Positions 25,374 through 34,450 of a stretch of DNA of 64,000 bases are shown piece by piece. Within the stretch, counting starts at the first letter, position 1. Each line of letters starts with the position of its first letter. Both the position numbers and the translations under genes were made by a program. Where the stretch lies: NCBI GenBank assembly GCA_036960175.1, contig JBALWH010000015.1, positions 1 through 64,000 on the forward strand. The letters run 5' to 3'. Source of the stretch: Motiliproteus sp036960175 (GTDB lineage Bacteria > Pseudomonadota > Gammaproteobacteria > Pseudomonadales > Balneatricaceae). A model generated the notes under the pieces. It ran no database searches. It was given only the letters and a program-made list of their open reading frames with translations, and was not told the DNA's origin.

Positions 25374-26615
25374 TTAACGCCGGCGCTTGCCGTGTTTTTT
25401 ACCTAAGGCACGATCTCTGGCCCGTTGCTTTTGTCCCCCTGGGCTATTTCTGCGTGAGGGTTTCACCTCTTTGCTGAGGTCGGGTTCGTAGCCGGGTAAC
25501 CACTGCTGTGGCAGGCGGGTATCAAGAATCGCTTCAATCTCTTCCAACAGGTAGTTTTCTTCGGGACTGAGTAACGAGATCGCCAACCCAGAGCCACCAG
25601 CACGGCCGGTACGACCGATACGGTGGATATAATCTTCGGCGTTAAAGGGCAGTTCATAATTGATCACAAATTTGAGCTGATCGATATCCAAGCCTCGGGC
25701 CGCCACATCGGTGGCTACTAACACACGGGTCTTTCCTTCGCGGAACTCTTCCAGCGCTCGTTCCCGCGCCCCTTGCGACTTATCGCCGTGGATAGCCTGG
25801 GTTTTCAGGCCGTCTTTGCACATCTCGCTGGCTAGATGATCGGCCCCTTGCTTGGTACGGATAAAGATCAGTACCTGATGCCAGTTGCGAGCGCCAATCA
25901 TATGCGAAACCAGCTCACGCTTACGATCGGCATCGACGGCATAAACCATCTGCTCAACCTGAGTGGCAACGGTGTTGCGGGCATCCACTTCGATCAGCGT
26001 GGGTGACTTCAACAGCGTCTTGCTGAGATCGAAAATCTCCTGATCAAAGGTGGCGGAAAACAGCAGCGTTTGGCGCTCGGCAGGAATAGTTTTCAGCAGC
26101 CGCCTGATCTCATCGATAAAGCCCATATCCAGCATGCGGTCCGCTTCATCGAACACCAAATGCCGTACCTGACCTAAATCGACGGCGCCACGACTGATCA
26201 GATCCAACAAACGGCCCGGCGTTGCCACTACAATATCGACGCCCTCAGCAAGCGCTTTGATCTGAGTATTGATACTGGCACCGCCATACACCAGCGCGGC
26301 GCGCAACTGACAGTGCTTGCCGTAGCCAACAAAATTACGGTATACCTGCTGCGCCAATTCTCGCGTGGGAGTGAGCACCAGCGCACGCACCGGACGCTCA
26401 GTCTGGTCATCCACGGCCTTCAGACTCAATTGCTGCAGAATAGGAAGCGCGAAGGCTGCGGTTTTACCGGTGCCGGTTTGCGCACCCGCCATGACATCTT
26501 GTTGGTCCAAAATCGCTGGAATGGCAGCGGCCTGAATCGGCGTAGGTTCGCTATAGCCTTGCTCGGCCACCGCGTCCAATAACTGCTGCTTAAGACCTAA
26601 CGCTGAAAAGCCCAT
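25374..26615 (-). CDS. rhlE: ATP-dependent RNA helicase RhlE
   Basis: A 413-residue DEAD-box helicase with the RhlE N-terminal text (GFSALGL...EQGYSEPTPIQ). Motifs: AQTGTGKT, PTRELAQQ, TPGRLLDL, FDEADRMLDMGF, SAT, IHGDKSQGARERAL, ARGLDIDQ, HRIGRTGR. The basic tail ends KKHGKRRR, which binds RNA. It acts on ribosomal or messenger RNA in the cytoplasm. It starts 9 bp after the FAD dehydrogenase gene and shares its transcript. It is the paralogue of the helicase at 1261-2529. Confidence 0.93.
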   Translation of the reverse strand: MGFSALGLKQQLLDAVAEQGYSEPTPIQAAAIPAILDQQDVMAGAQTGTGKTAAFALPILQQLSLKAVDDQTERPVRALVLTPTRELAQQVYRNFVGYGKHCQLRAALVYGGASINTQIKALAEGVDIVVATPGRLLDLISRGAVDLGQVRHLVFDEADRMLDMGFIDEIRRLLKTIPAERQTLLFSATFDQEIFDLSKTLLKSPTLIEVDARNTVATQVEQMVYAVDADRKRELVSHMIGARNWHQVLIFIRTKQGADHLASEMCKDGLKTQAIHGDKSQGARERALEEFREGKTRVLVATDVAARGLDIDQLKFVINYELPFNAEDYIHRIGRTGRAGGSGLAISLLSPEENYLLEEIEAILDTRLPQQWLPGYEPDLSKEVKPSRRNSPGGQKQRARDRALGKKHGKRRR

Positions 26616-26624
26616 ATTGATTCG

Positions 26625-28232
26625 TTATCCCTGCTGGCTGTTAATGCTGAGGCCGATGGCTTCGGCGATTTTAATGCCATCGATAGCAGCCGACATAATG
26701 CCGCCGGCATAACCTGCGCCTTCTCCAGCCGGGTACAAACCCTTGGTGTTAACACTCTGGCAATCAAAACCACGTTTAATAGCGACAGGTGAAGAGGTCC
26801 GGGTCTCAACGGCGGTGAGCAAAGCATCATCCTGAGCAAAACCTTTAATCTTCTTATTAAACGCCGGGATCGCTTCACGAATCGCCTCAATACAAAAGTC
26901 CGGCAGAGCCTCGGACAGGTCGGTCAGCTTAATACCAGGCTTGAACGACGGCGCAACCTTTCCCAGTTTTTCTGAGCCCTTTGCCTTCAGGAAGTCGCCC
27001 ACTTTCTGCGCTGGCGCGTCATAGTTTTCCCCGCCTAAGCGATAGGCATTGCTCTCAAGTTGACGCTGGAAATCAACACCAGCTAATGGGTTTCCTGGAT
27101 AATCGGAGGGATCGATACCCACCACGATGGCGCTATTGGCATTGCGTTCCTGACGGGAGTACTGGCTCATGCCATTGGTGACCACGTGATGTTCTTCTGA
27201 GGTGGCGGCAACCACAGTACCGCCCGGACACATGCAGAAACTGTACACCGAGCGACCGTTTTTACAGTGATGCACCAGCTTGTAATCGGCAGAACCCAAT
27301 ACCGGATGGCCGGCGTTTTTACCAAACTGCGCTTTATCGATCAGCGACTGTTCGTGCTCAATGCGAAAGCCTACAGAAAAGGGTTTGGCTTCCATGTGTA
27401 CATTTTTGTCGTACAACATCTGGAAGGTATCGCGAGCACTATGACCAATCGCCAGGGCAATGTGTTTGGAGTGGATGGTTTCGCCATTCGCCAGCGTGAT
27501 ACCAGTGACCTGTCCATCCTCAATATGCAGGTCATCAACCCGCGCGCTAAAGCGTATTTCACCGCCCAACTCCAGTATCTTAGCGCGCATCTTTTCCACC
27601 ATAGATACCAGCCTGAAGGTACCTATATGGGGCTTGCTGACGTACATAATCTCTTCGGGAGCACCGGCTTCGACAAATTCAGTCAAGACCTTACGGCCGT
27701 ATTGCATTGGGTCTTTGATCTGCGTGGATAACTTACCATCGGAAAAAGTACCCGCGCCGCCTTCACCAAACTGCACATTGGATTCGGTATTGAGCTTTTT
27801 CTCGCGCCAGAATCCGAAAGTATCTTTAGTGCGTTCCCGTACTTCTTTACCACGTTCAACAATCAGTGGCTTGTAGCCCATCTGTGCCAGCACCAGTCCC
27901 GCCAGCAAACCACAAGGGCCAAACCCGATCACCAGAGGACGCTCCTGCAGATCAGCAGGCGCCTCGGCCACGAACTTATATTCCATGTCAGGGGTAGCCC
28001 GAACAGACTGATTGTCAGCAAACTTCTTTAATAGCTGGTCATTTACACTGGTGTCTACATCGAGGGTATAAATCAAAGAGATACTGTTCTTTTTACGGGC
28101 ATCATATCCACGTCGACGTATTTCATAGCCCCGCAGCTGTTCGGACGTTATATCCAAGCAGGCCAAAATAGCATCGATCAGCGCTTGCTCGTTGTGATCA
28201 AGGGGCAATTTAATATTGGAGATACGAATCAT
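26625..28232 (-). CDS. FAD-dependent dehydrogenase (COG2509 type)
   Basis: A 535-residue flavoprotein of the widespread uncharacterised NAD(FAD)-utilising dehydrogenase group. An N-terminal alpha/beta domain (about 1-90) contains RRRGYDARKKNSISLIYTLDV. The FAD fold follows with IGFGPCGLLAGLVLAQMG, then FGEGGAGTFSDGKL, ALAIGHSARDTFQML, FCMCPGGTVVAATSE and a C-terminal GEGAGYAGGIMSAAIDG. The start at 28232 gives MIRISNIKLPLDH, the family start; an upstream ATG at 28289 would add 19 hydrophobic residues foreign to it. rhlE follows at 9 bp. Substrate unknown. Confidence 0.85.
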   Translation of the reverse strand: MIRISNIKLPLDHNEQALIDAILACLDITSEQLRGYEIRRRGYDARKKNSISLIYTLDVDTSVNDQLLKKFADNQSVRATPDMEYKFVAEAPADLQERPLVIGFGPCGLLAGLVLAQMGYKPLIVERGKEVRERTKDTFGFWREKKLNTESNVQFGEGGAGTFSDGKLSTQIKDPMQYGRKVLTEFVEAGAPEEIMYVSKPHIGTFRLVSMVEKMRAKILELGGEIRFSARVDDLHIEDGQVTGITLANGETIHSKHIALAIGHSARDTFQMLYDKNVHMEAKPFSVGFRIEHEQSLIDKAQFGKNAGHPVLGSADYKLVHHCKNGRSVYSFCMCPGGTVVAATSEEHHVVTNGMSQYSRQERNANSAIVVGIDPSDYPGNPLAGVDFQRQLESNAYRLGGENYDAPAQKVGDFLKAKGSEKLGKVAPSFKPGIKLTDLSEALPDFCIEAIREAIPAFNKKIKGFAQDDALLTAVETRTSSPVAIKRGFDCQSVNTKGLYPAGEGAGYAGGIMSAAIDGIKIAEAIGLSINSQQG

Positions 28233-28503
28233 GTAATGAATTCCAGCGCACAAAGATAATCTATAAAACAAGGAGATAGGAGACAGCAAACACCCGGTTT
28301 AAAAATCACCCGCGTCCGCGTGGGCACATTATAGGGGAACAGCTATCAGGCAGGAAGAAAAGCCCACCGAAAAGCTCAGACTGGCAACCGCCAGTCACCC
28401 TTAGCGCCGACTCCCCTTCCAGACGCACTGCTATACTGGCAACACCATTTAGCGGCGAATGGCAGCATTCCATCATGGCCGTAATCAATAACAAGGAGCC
28501 AAT

Positions 28504-29139
28504 ATGAGTGTCGTGCCAGCCGCTGTTGAAGGTATCTATGTGGGCAAGCTGGGGGAGATTGGTCCGGACGCCAGCCCTACGGGCATATTTAAGTCACCGA
28601 TAGAAGGCCCCATCGCTGTATCTACCTTGGGTTTAGCGGGTGATATACAGGTTGATCGCCGCGTCCATGGCGGCACGGAAAAAGCGCTCTATCATTATCC
28701 GGCAGAAAACTACGCGGTGCTGCGACAGGCACTTCCTCATCTTAAAACAGCCTTTGTTCCCGGCAGTATTGGCGAGAATCTATCCACCCATGGCATCGAC
28801 GAAGACAGTGTCCATATCGGCGACATCTTCTCCGTCGGGTCTGTAGTGTTGCAGGTATCGCAACCACGCCGTCCCTGCTGGAAGGTAAACCACAAATATG
28901 GCAATGGTCATATCAGTGCATTACTCATGTCTGAAGGCATTTCGGGCTGGTATTACCGTGTACTGGAGGAAGGCGAAATAACCTTGGGAGATAGGATAGA
29001 ATTACGTGACCGGCTACCCCAGAGTGTTCCTGTGCGTCAGATCTGGCAGCTGTTTCTGGAACGGTTGCAGCAAAAAGTAGAATCCGGCTCTGCCTTACCT
29101 GAAATAGCAGGTTTGTCGCCGGAGTGGCAGTTTCAGTAA
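28504..29139 (+). CDS. yiiM: MOSC-domain protein YiiM (hydroxylaminopurine-reducing type)
   Basis: A 211-residue MOSC protein. YiiM binds molybdenum cofactor through a conserved Cys and reduces N-hydroxylated bases. The expected signature is present: GLAGDIQVDRRVHGGTEKALYHYPAENY, GENLSTHG, and the cofactor Cys in QPRRPCWKVNHKYG. The C-terminal helices (LPQSVPVRQIWQLFLERL) fit the YiiM 3-alpha extension. AAGGAGCC before the ATG supports the start. It is divergent from the FAD dehydrogenase gene by 271 bp. Confidence 0.9.
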   Translation: MSVVPAAVEGIYVGKLGEIGPDASPTGIFKSPIEGPIAVSTLGLAGDIQVDRRVHGGTEKALYHYPAENYAVLRQALPHLKTAFVPGSIGENLSTHGIDEDSVHIGDIFSVGSVVLQVSQPRRPCWKVNHKYGNGHISALLMSEGISGWYYRVLEEGEITLGDRIELRDRLPQSVPVRQIWQLFLERLQQKVESGSALPEIAGLSPEWQFQ

Positions 29140-29582
29140 CAGCGCTGCCAACAACCAACCCGCCGACTTTGGTCAATTTTGATCTAGGTTCAGCGGCTCA
29201 CTCTTAGTATCGAAAAACCTGCTTTGATGAATTGTTAGGTCAAAAGCCCTTGTCGTTTAATCGACCCCCTAACTCAACTCCTATGAACGCCCTAAACAGC
29301 ACCGCTAACCTGAATCATTAGACCTATGTTATTTATTCACCCCCACCAGCCTGAGACATAGCAGGGACTTCCGATTTCTTATTGAGCGATCATTACATAT
29401 ATTTAAATTCCATCTTAACCTGATACAGGTCAAGAAATTATAACTATTAAATCCTACAAAAAAATATAAGCAACTGAAATAAAAAGGATATTTTTGTTTT
29501 TTTAATGATTGTTACAAATACATTAGTAGTCTATCTTTATCTGCTTAAAAAAATAATAACATTGAAATCTAGGACGGATCTC
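29140..29582. other. AT-rich intergenic region before the chemosensory operon
   Basis: About 440 bp, strongly AT-rich from 29400 onward, unlike the flanking genes. It must hold the promoter of the operon that starts at 29583. CTGAT-ACAG-GTCAA at 29420-29433 is an 8/10 match to an FNR box, too weak to call. No terminator hairpin or repeat stood out. Confidence 0.45.
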
Positions 29583-30041
29583 ATGGCAAATGAGAATGCA
29601 GATAGCCGTAGTAACGGAACTCCGATTTTCATCAATGAAGTCGCTATAGATCGAATCCAGGCCGCCTTTGAAACGCAAAACCAAGGCCCTCTGATCTACT
29701 CCGGAAGTCTAAATCAACAAAACCTTTATCATCAGACGCGAATAGTCGCGTCTAAGCCGCATTGCTTACTCTCCCATGTGCGACGCGTGTTTCTTTCCAT
29801 TCATTGCAAAAACAGAGCTGCCGTCATTGGTGCGTTCATGGACCTATTTCTGATTTTAAGAGGCCGGGGGGGAGATCTGTTCGAACGTCTACTTAAGCTG
29901 GCTTCTACGATTCTGGGCAGCAGACTCAAGGATGGATTGGGACGTGCATTCCAAGGTGACGATATGCAGCAAATGATGCGTTTGCCTCTGGACTACTCGG
30001 TGCTGGTGAACGGCCGAGGCGGATCTATTTTCCAGCTATAA
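29583..30041 (+). CDS. Unrecognised protein, first gene of the chemosensory/Roadblock operon
   Basis: A 152-residue protein with no family I recognise. It has no signal peptide or membrane helix. The central part (HVRRVFLSIHCKNRAAVIGAFMDLFLILRGRGGDLFERLLKLASTILG) is helical and amphipathic, and the end is QGDDMQQMMRLPLDYSVLVNGRGGSIFQL. The ATG at 29583 has AGGACGG upstream; an in-frame ATG at 29505 lies in very AT-rich sequence and adds an unlikely N-terminus. The next gene starts 44 bp on. Position suggests a component of, or adaptor for, the system downstream, but no function can be claimed. Confidence 0.65.
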   Translation: MANENADSRSNGTPIFINEVAIDRIQAAFETQNQGPLIYSGSLNQQNLYHQTRIVASKPHCLLSHVRRVFLSIHCKNRAAVIGAFMDLFLILRGRGGDLFERLLKLASTILGSRLKDGLGRAFQGDDMQQMMRLPLDYSVLVNGRGGSIFQL

Positions 30042-30085
30042 GCCTGGTTACAGAACTATCCCCATCGTCCTGAAGGAATTTGCTA

Positions 30086-31408
30086 GTGACAGATAGCCCA
30101 TTACGTATAGGCCTGGTCGGCTTCCACGCCCCAGCTCTTTCTTTGCTCGAATTGTTTCTAGACCGGCAACCGCATCGGTATTTGCTGGTGCATCCTGATA
30201 CGGCCGAAGCGCTTATCTACAATGCCGACCAGCCAATAGCGCTAGAAAAACAGCGAGATCAGTATCTTAACGAATACGGTAAGCCCGGCATTGCCGTTTC
30301 TATTAACGACATTTCTTGGAAGGGAATGATTGCCCTAAGAAAACCCTACTCGCAGGATTCTCTGTTATTAGCGTTGCAACAATTGAGCGAACACCTAGCA
30401 CTCGGCAAAGAGTTAGATTGCGGTGCCGATAAGCAGAGCCAAAACAGGAACGATGAAGTCATTGCCGTCTTTCGCCAACACATTAGCCGTGGTAAAGGTG
30501 AGCACAACGGCGAACTGGAAAAAATCAGGCAACAAGCCGATCGCCGCAAGGGCTTTCAGGAGCAATTTCTGGCCCGCAAGCGTTCGGCAGAACAGGTGCT
30601 TGAGCGACTCAAAGCAGGGACTGTTGCCGATATCTATAGCCCCCAAGAAATTATAATTCAGCCGGACTTACGCACGACTAGCGCTGATATAGATATTCTA
30701 GCAATGACAGAACAGGTGATCACAGCACAGACTGCAATCACAAATCCCATTGCTGAGCAAAGTCCCGCTCCCCGTATTAAGTTGACCTCGGCAACCGAGC
30801 AGGAAATTTTGGATTGTTGCGGTAACTCACCTGACCTCAACCTCGGCGTACATGGCCAACGTCGTCGCTTAATGTTCAATCCTGAGGGGCAGTTACTGTC
30901 GCTGGCAAGGCAGGCCATAGAGCGAGCACACCAAGAACAATCATCCGTTGCTATTGATGGTTTATCCAAACTTCATCTGGTGTACCAGCCGGAATGCGGA
31001 CGATTTTACTCCGGAATAAATGAAGACTTTCTGGCGCAGATGGCCCACGTGCGTTTCCAGTTTGGAGAGTTAAAACTGCGACTTCTGAGTGAAGAACGCA
31101 TCGAGACAATTCGCCAGCAGACCGACTTCGCTTATTACCCCGCCAATCAATTACTTTGGAAGTTAGCATGCTGGAGCTCCCGTGGCCGCCTTATGGGTGG
31201 GATTGATTTAGACGCCTGCTATCAATTGGAACAACTCCCCGATAGCAATGTTTTGATTGGTTTGCCGCACACCGAAAAATTGATTGAACTGTGGCAGGCC
31301 GGTCCTCGAACGGCACAACAGGTGATGGATCGCCTTCGGGCTGAGCAACGCTTCGTATTCCCATTTATGACTGCCGCTTGGGTGCTTGGTTGGTTAAAAA
31401 AACAATGA
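30086..31408 (+). CDS. Protein with degenerate receiver-like N-terminus, unknown function
   Basis: A 440-residue cytoplasmic protein. The first ~120 residues follow a receiver-like order: a strand LRIGLVGF, a helix, YLLVHP, and late in the domain a strand then RKPYSQDSLLLALQQL, recalling the Lys-Pro and last helix of response regulators. The acidic pocket and phospho-Asp are missing, so it would be a pseudo-receiver. A Lys/Arg/Gln-rich linker (about 140-210) follows, then a C-terminal part ending in a helical, possibly winged-helix segment (AGPRTAQQVMDRLRAEQRFVF). Start GTG at 30086 is chosen because AGGA (30074-30077) is 8 nt upstream; the TTG at 30080 is too close. The family is not recognised. 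Confidence 0.65.
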   Translation: MTDSPLRIGLVGFHAPALSLLELFLDRQPHRYLLVHPDTAEALIYNADQPIALEKQRDQYLNEYGKPGIAVSINDISWKGMIALRKPYSQDSLLLALQQLSEHLALGKELDCGADKQSQNRNDEVIAVFRQHISRGKGEHNGELEKIRQQADRRKGFQEQFLARKRSAEQVLERLKAGTVADIYSPQEIIIQPDLRTTSADIDILAMTEQVITAQTAITNPIAEQSPAPRIKLTSATEQEILDCCGNSPDLNLGVHGQRRRLMFNPEGQLLSLARQAIERAHQEQSSVAIDGLSKLHLVYQPECGRFYSGINEDFLAQMAHVRFQFGELKLRLLSEERIETIRQQTDFAYYPANQLLWKLACWSSRGRLMGGIDLDACYQLEQLPDSNVLIGLPHTEKLIELWQAGPRTAQQVMDRLRAEQRFVFPFMTAAWVLGWLKKQ

Positions 31409-31465
31409 CTACGGCAGTGAGCAACATTATCAGCGCATCAAATCAGCAACGATTGGAGATTTATA

Positions 31466-32083
31466 GTGGCACTTGAATTCATAAAGATAAGCTCTAGCGG
31501 AGCCTACTACGCGACCCTGAGCGACGAACCCGATGATGCCCGTGCTCTGTTATTACAGCTACTTCATGCCGATGCCAGCTATCCCTATTCCGGCGGACTG
31601 ATAATGGAGCTCACAGGGGAAAACGAGGTCATTTCTCAACGACTGTTCCAGTCACTGTTAGAGCGAGGCTTGGTGGAGTTAGTACCAAAACCTATCGTAC
31701 TGGTTAATGAATCAATCGAACGCACCCTCCCTGACCTGCTGCCGCGCCTCAGCTCTTGCGGCAAGGTGATATTAGCCGATGATCAGGGCTTTTGCCTGGG
31801 AGCCGTTGGTTACGATGAGAGCCATGCAGTACAACTGGCAGCAATGTCCGCCGACCTTATCTCGCTCCATCAGCGTCACAAAAAACTCCTTAATCAAGAG
31901 CTTAATTTGATGGGCGAATCATGGGGGCTGGTTGACCCGTTGGGTCAAAGCCAGCTAGGGATTTGGGTTTTTCAGCTAGGTAAAAACCGTTTTGTGCTGC
32001 TACTGGAGGGCATACCAAAACTCAACGATTCCGCTTTTGTTTACCTAATCGGAGCCTTGGCACGGCGTTACCTCGAATACTGA
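31466..32083 (+). CDS. Probable divergent Roadblock/LC7-like protein
   Basis: A 205-residue cytoplasmic protein. The first ~85 residues form an unrecognised domain (LEFIKISSSGAYYATL...). The C-terminal half looks like a degenerate Roadblock/LC7 fold: GKVILADDQGFCLGAVGYDESHAVQLAAMSADLISL echoes the strand-turn-strand-helix start of that family, and LGIWVFQLGKNRFVLLLEG its later strands. GTG start at 31466 is backed by GGAG (31454-31457) 8 nt upstream. It is followed by a canonical Roadblock gene at 65 bp, so the two may form a heterodimer. The fold call is inference. Confidence 0.6.
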   Translation: MALEFIKISSSGAYYATLSDEPDDARALLLQLLHADASYPYSGGLIMELTGENEVISQRLFQSLLERGLVELVPKPIVLVNESIERTLPDLLPRLSSCGKVILADDQGFCLGAVGYDESHAVQLAAMSADLISLHQRHKKLLNQELNLMGESWGLVDPLGQSQLGIWVFQLGKNRFVLLLEGIPKLNDSAFVYLIGALARRYLEY

Positions 32084-32148
32084 TATTTCCCGACAGGGCC
32101 GAAAAGAAGTGGCTTGAAATTAATTAAAACCAGAAAAGAGAAAACACA

Positions 32149-32511
32149 ATGCGATCAGAACTCTTTACATCAATCCTCAGTGATCTAAATGGATCTTCGG
32201 CCGACATTGAGGCCTCCGCAATTATCTCCACTGAGGGACTCATTATTGCGACGCTGCTTCCCGCGAATATGGATGAGGAACGCGTTGGAGCCATGAGTGC
32301 GGCAATGCTCTCATTGGGTGAGAGAACGTCAAGTGAATTGGCTCGAGGCGAGATGGAGCAAGTGCTAATAAAGGGAAAGCGGGGCTACATTCTGATGACC
32401 CATGCCAACAGCGACTCGGTGCTGACAGTGATCGTTAAGCCTTCTGCACGCCTCGGCCTGATCTTTCTGGACGTAAAGCGCGCGGCCGATGCGATTGGCA
32501 AAATACTCTAG
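32149..32511 (+). CDS. Roadblock/LC7 domain protein
   Basis: A 120-residue single-domain protein of the Roadblock/LC7 family (MglB and relatives), which dimerise and usually regulate small GTPases or act as polarity scaffolds. It shows ASAIISTEGLIIATLLPANMDEERVGAMSAAMLSLGER, then EQVLIKGKRGYILMTHA and VLTVIVKPSARLGLIFLDVKRAA, the full domain. No MglA-like GTPase lies in the window. It is placed directly before the receiver genes of a Chp-like system, which would link polarity and chemosensory control. The ribosome site is weak. Confidence 0.85.
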   Translation: MRSELFTSILSDLNGSSADIEASAIISTEGLIIATLLPANMDEERVGAMSAAMLSLGERTSSELARGEMEQVLIKGKRGYILMTHANSDSVLTVIVKPSARLGLIFLDVKRAADAIGKIL

Positions 32512-32554
32512 CCCCGTAGCACGTTTCCCAGACATTTCCGGAGCAGGCAAGCAG

Positions 32555-33370
32555 ATGAAAATAGCGGCTTATGGGTTTGCAGATGATCAGAACAGCAAAC
32601 TCGGAAGAATCCTAAAGTTGTCACGGACCAACCCCTATCGTTTGGTAGAATTTGATCCGAACAGCCTTCCGGATCTGCTGTTGGTGTTCGGCCACGAACA
32701 GCTGCAACAAACACCTATTACCGAGCTGCCCAGCGGCTACCTGTCGCGACTGATTTTGGTAGATAAACGTAAGTCCTCTGTCGCTGATCACCCTCATATC
32801 GGTTATCCGCTGATCTCTTCACGGGTGTTACAGGCACTTGACCGACTGACCTCAGCAAACGAAGAAAGTTTTTCTAGTGACGAAGCCTCTGACGCCGAAA
32901 GTTCCGACAACTGTTATGACAAGTATATCGCCGAAGCAGGTCACCAGCCGGCAACGGTGGAAACCCCTGCAAACGCGGATTATCGGGTGTTGGTCGTCGA
33001 TGACAGCGAGCCGATGCAAAAATGCCTGGCAAAGGAACTCAGATCACAATTCCCTCAAATTGAGATTGATTTTGCCGATGCCGGTGAACCTGCTCTGGAA
33101 ATGGCCCAGAAACAGCATTACGACTTTATCTTCTTAGACATAATGATGCCCGGCATCGACGGCTTCGAGACCTGCACGTTAATGCGAGAGATCGAGAGAC
33201 TGAAGAAAACCCCGATCATCATGCTGTCATCCAAGACATCTCCCCTAGATGAGGTAAAGGGAATCATGGCTGGTTCATCTACCTATCTGACGAAACCCAT
33301 TGAATCGGAAGAGTTTCAGAAGGTGATGGGACGTATCTGTAGATGGATAGACAATTTTCGGGCTGCTTGA
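32555..33370 (+). CDS. PilG-like response regulator with N-terminal pseudo-receiver
   Basis: A 271-residue protein. The first ~105 residues end with LILVDKRKSSVADHPHIGYPLISSRVLQALDRL, like the tail of a receiver domain but without acidic residues, so probably a pseudo-receiver. An acidic linker (about 108-145) follows. A complete receiver domain (about 148-268) comes next with DD in VLVVDDSEPM, phospho-acceptor D195 in FIFLDIMMPGIDGF, the S in MLSSK and the Lys in YLTKPIESEEF. There is no DNA-binding output domain. ATG 32555 is preferred over an earlier frame start that overlaps the Roadblock gene. Like PilG, it should relay phosphate from the CheA downstream. Confidence 0.82.
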   Translation: MKIAAYGFADDQNSKLGRILKLSRTNPYRLVEFDPNSLPDLLLVFGHEQLQQTPITELPSGYLSRLILVDKRKSSVADHPHIGYPLISSRVLQALDRLTSANEESFSSDEASDAESSDNCYDKYIAEAGHQPATVETPANADYRVLVVDDSEPMQKCLAKELRSQFPQIEIDFADAGEPALEMAQKQHYDFIFLDIMMPGIDGFETCTLMREIERLKKTPIIMLSSKTSPLDEVKGIMAGSSTYLTKPIESEEFQKVMGRICRWIDNFRAA

Positions 33371-33422
33371 CAGAGCCTATCGCACATACCCAAACACGAT
33401 TTAGATAACAGGTACGAATGTA

Positions 33423-33782
33423 ATGAAAAAGATTTTAGTTGTTGAAGATGATCCCGTACAGCAACAGCATATTTGCGACATCCTAAAGCAGGTCAATGCG
33501 CAAATAAGTGTGGCCAATAACGGCAGTCATGCGGTGGAGAAAGCGCAGCAGGAGCAACCCGACTTGATCTTGATGGATATCATTATGCCCGGTATTGACG
33601 GCTACGCAGCCTGCCGCAGCATTACCACCGGTGAAACAACGCGGCAAATCCCCGTGGTCATTGTCTCCAGTAAAAACCAAGAGGCTGACAAAGTCTGGGC
33701 TCAACTTCAAGGCGCCCGAGCATTGGTAGGAAAGCCCTATACCGAGGAAGAAATACTGAAGCAAGTTAACACTTTCCTGTAA
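33423..33782 (+). CDS. PilH/CheY-like single-domain response regulator
   Basis: A 119-residue stand-alone receiver domain. Acidic residues lie in VVEDDPVQQ, phospho-acceptor D52 in LILMDIIMPGIDGY, Ser in VIVSSKNQ and Lys in LVGKPYTEEEIL. By order and form it matches PilH of the Pseudomonas Pil-Chp system, where the second receiver may act as a phosphate sink or as a separate output. It lies 52 bp after the PilG-like gene. Confidence 0.88.
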   Translation: MKKILVVEDDPVQQQHICDILKQVNAQISVANNGSHAVEKAQQEQPDLILMDIIMPGIDGYAACRSITTGETTRQIPVVIVSSKNQEADKVWAQLQGARALVGKPYTEEEILKQVNTFL

Positions 33783-33804
33783 TACCGATTTAGAACAACA
33801 CTAA

Positions 33805-34356
33805 ATGAATAAAAATAATAACAAGGAATCTTCATTGGAATCGCTACCCCTGCCGTCTACAGAAACATTGGCCGACTTTGCGGATATACGTCATGGTTTT
33901 GAAATCGCCGGCCATCGTTTTCTGGTGCCCGAAGGTATTTACTCAGAACTCACTAGCCGCACGGAAATCTGTGCCATACCCGACACTCCCAGTTTTTTCC
34001 TTGGATTTATTAACCATCGCGGCGAAACCTTGCCGGTATTTAGTCTCGAACGACTGTTGTTAAAAGACAGCGAGACCATGGGCCGATGGATACTGTTGAT
34101 CGACAAAGGTACACGAACCATAGGCATTCTCCTTAATAGCTACCCCCGCACTTTAAACGACCTCAAGGCGAAAAATAATATCGCTGCCGAGGGGGAGCGT
34201 ATTGAGCCTGATAAAGCGATCAACGACGAAGTCTTTGAACTCTTCAGTGGTGCAACATTTATGTACCACAGCGAGACTTGGCGCGAGTTTGATCATCGTC
34301 GTTTTTGTGAATACGGCAAGCGGAACTTCATTAATCCGAAAAGAGCTGAAAGCTGA
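33805..34356 (+). CDS. CheW/PilI-like coupling protein
   Basis: A 183-residue CheW-fold protein that would couple the receptor to the CheA kinase. Features: the strand pattern GFEIAGHRFLVPEGIYSEL, FFLGFINHRGETLPVFSLERLLL (the CheW G-x-INLRG-like element), and ILLIDKGTRTIGILLNSY. The ATG at 33805 has no evident ribosome site. An in-frame TTG at 33835 has AAGGA (33823-33827) 7 nt upstream and may be the true start, which would remove ten Asn/Lys-rich residues. The place between PilH-like and PilJ-like genes matches PilI. Confidence 0.82.
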   Translation: MNKNNNKESSLESLPLPSTETLADFADIRHGFEIAGHRFLVPEGIYSELTSRTEICAIPDTPSFFLGFINHRGETLPVFSLERLLLKDSETMGRWILLIDKGTRTIGILLNSYPRTLNDLKAKNNIAAEGERIEPDKAINDEVFELFSGATFMYHSETWREFDHRRFCEYGKRNFINPKRAES

Positions 34357-34450
34357 CGCTGGTTTCAGGAAGTAGTGATTAATTCGAGCTCAGCAGAGCT
34401 AACAATCAAAAAACAACCATCAAAATAATAACAAGCGGAGCTCGAAGATC

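Noticed and set aside
29420..29433. FNR-like CTGATACAGGTCAA before the chemosensory operon
   Set aside because: Only 8 of 10 consensus bases match in very AT-rich sequence, so it is not distinguishable from chance.
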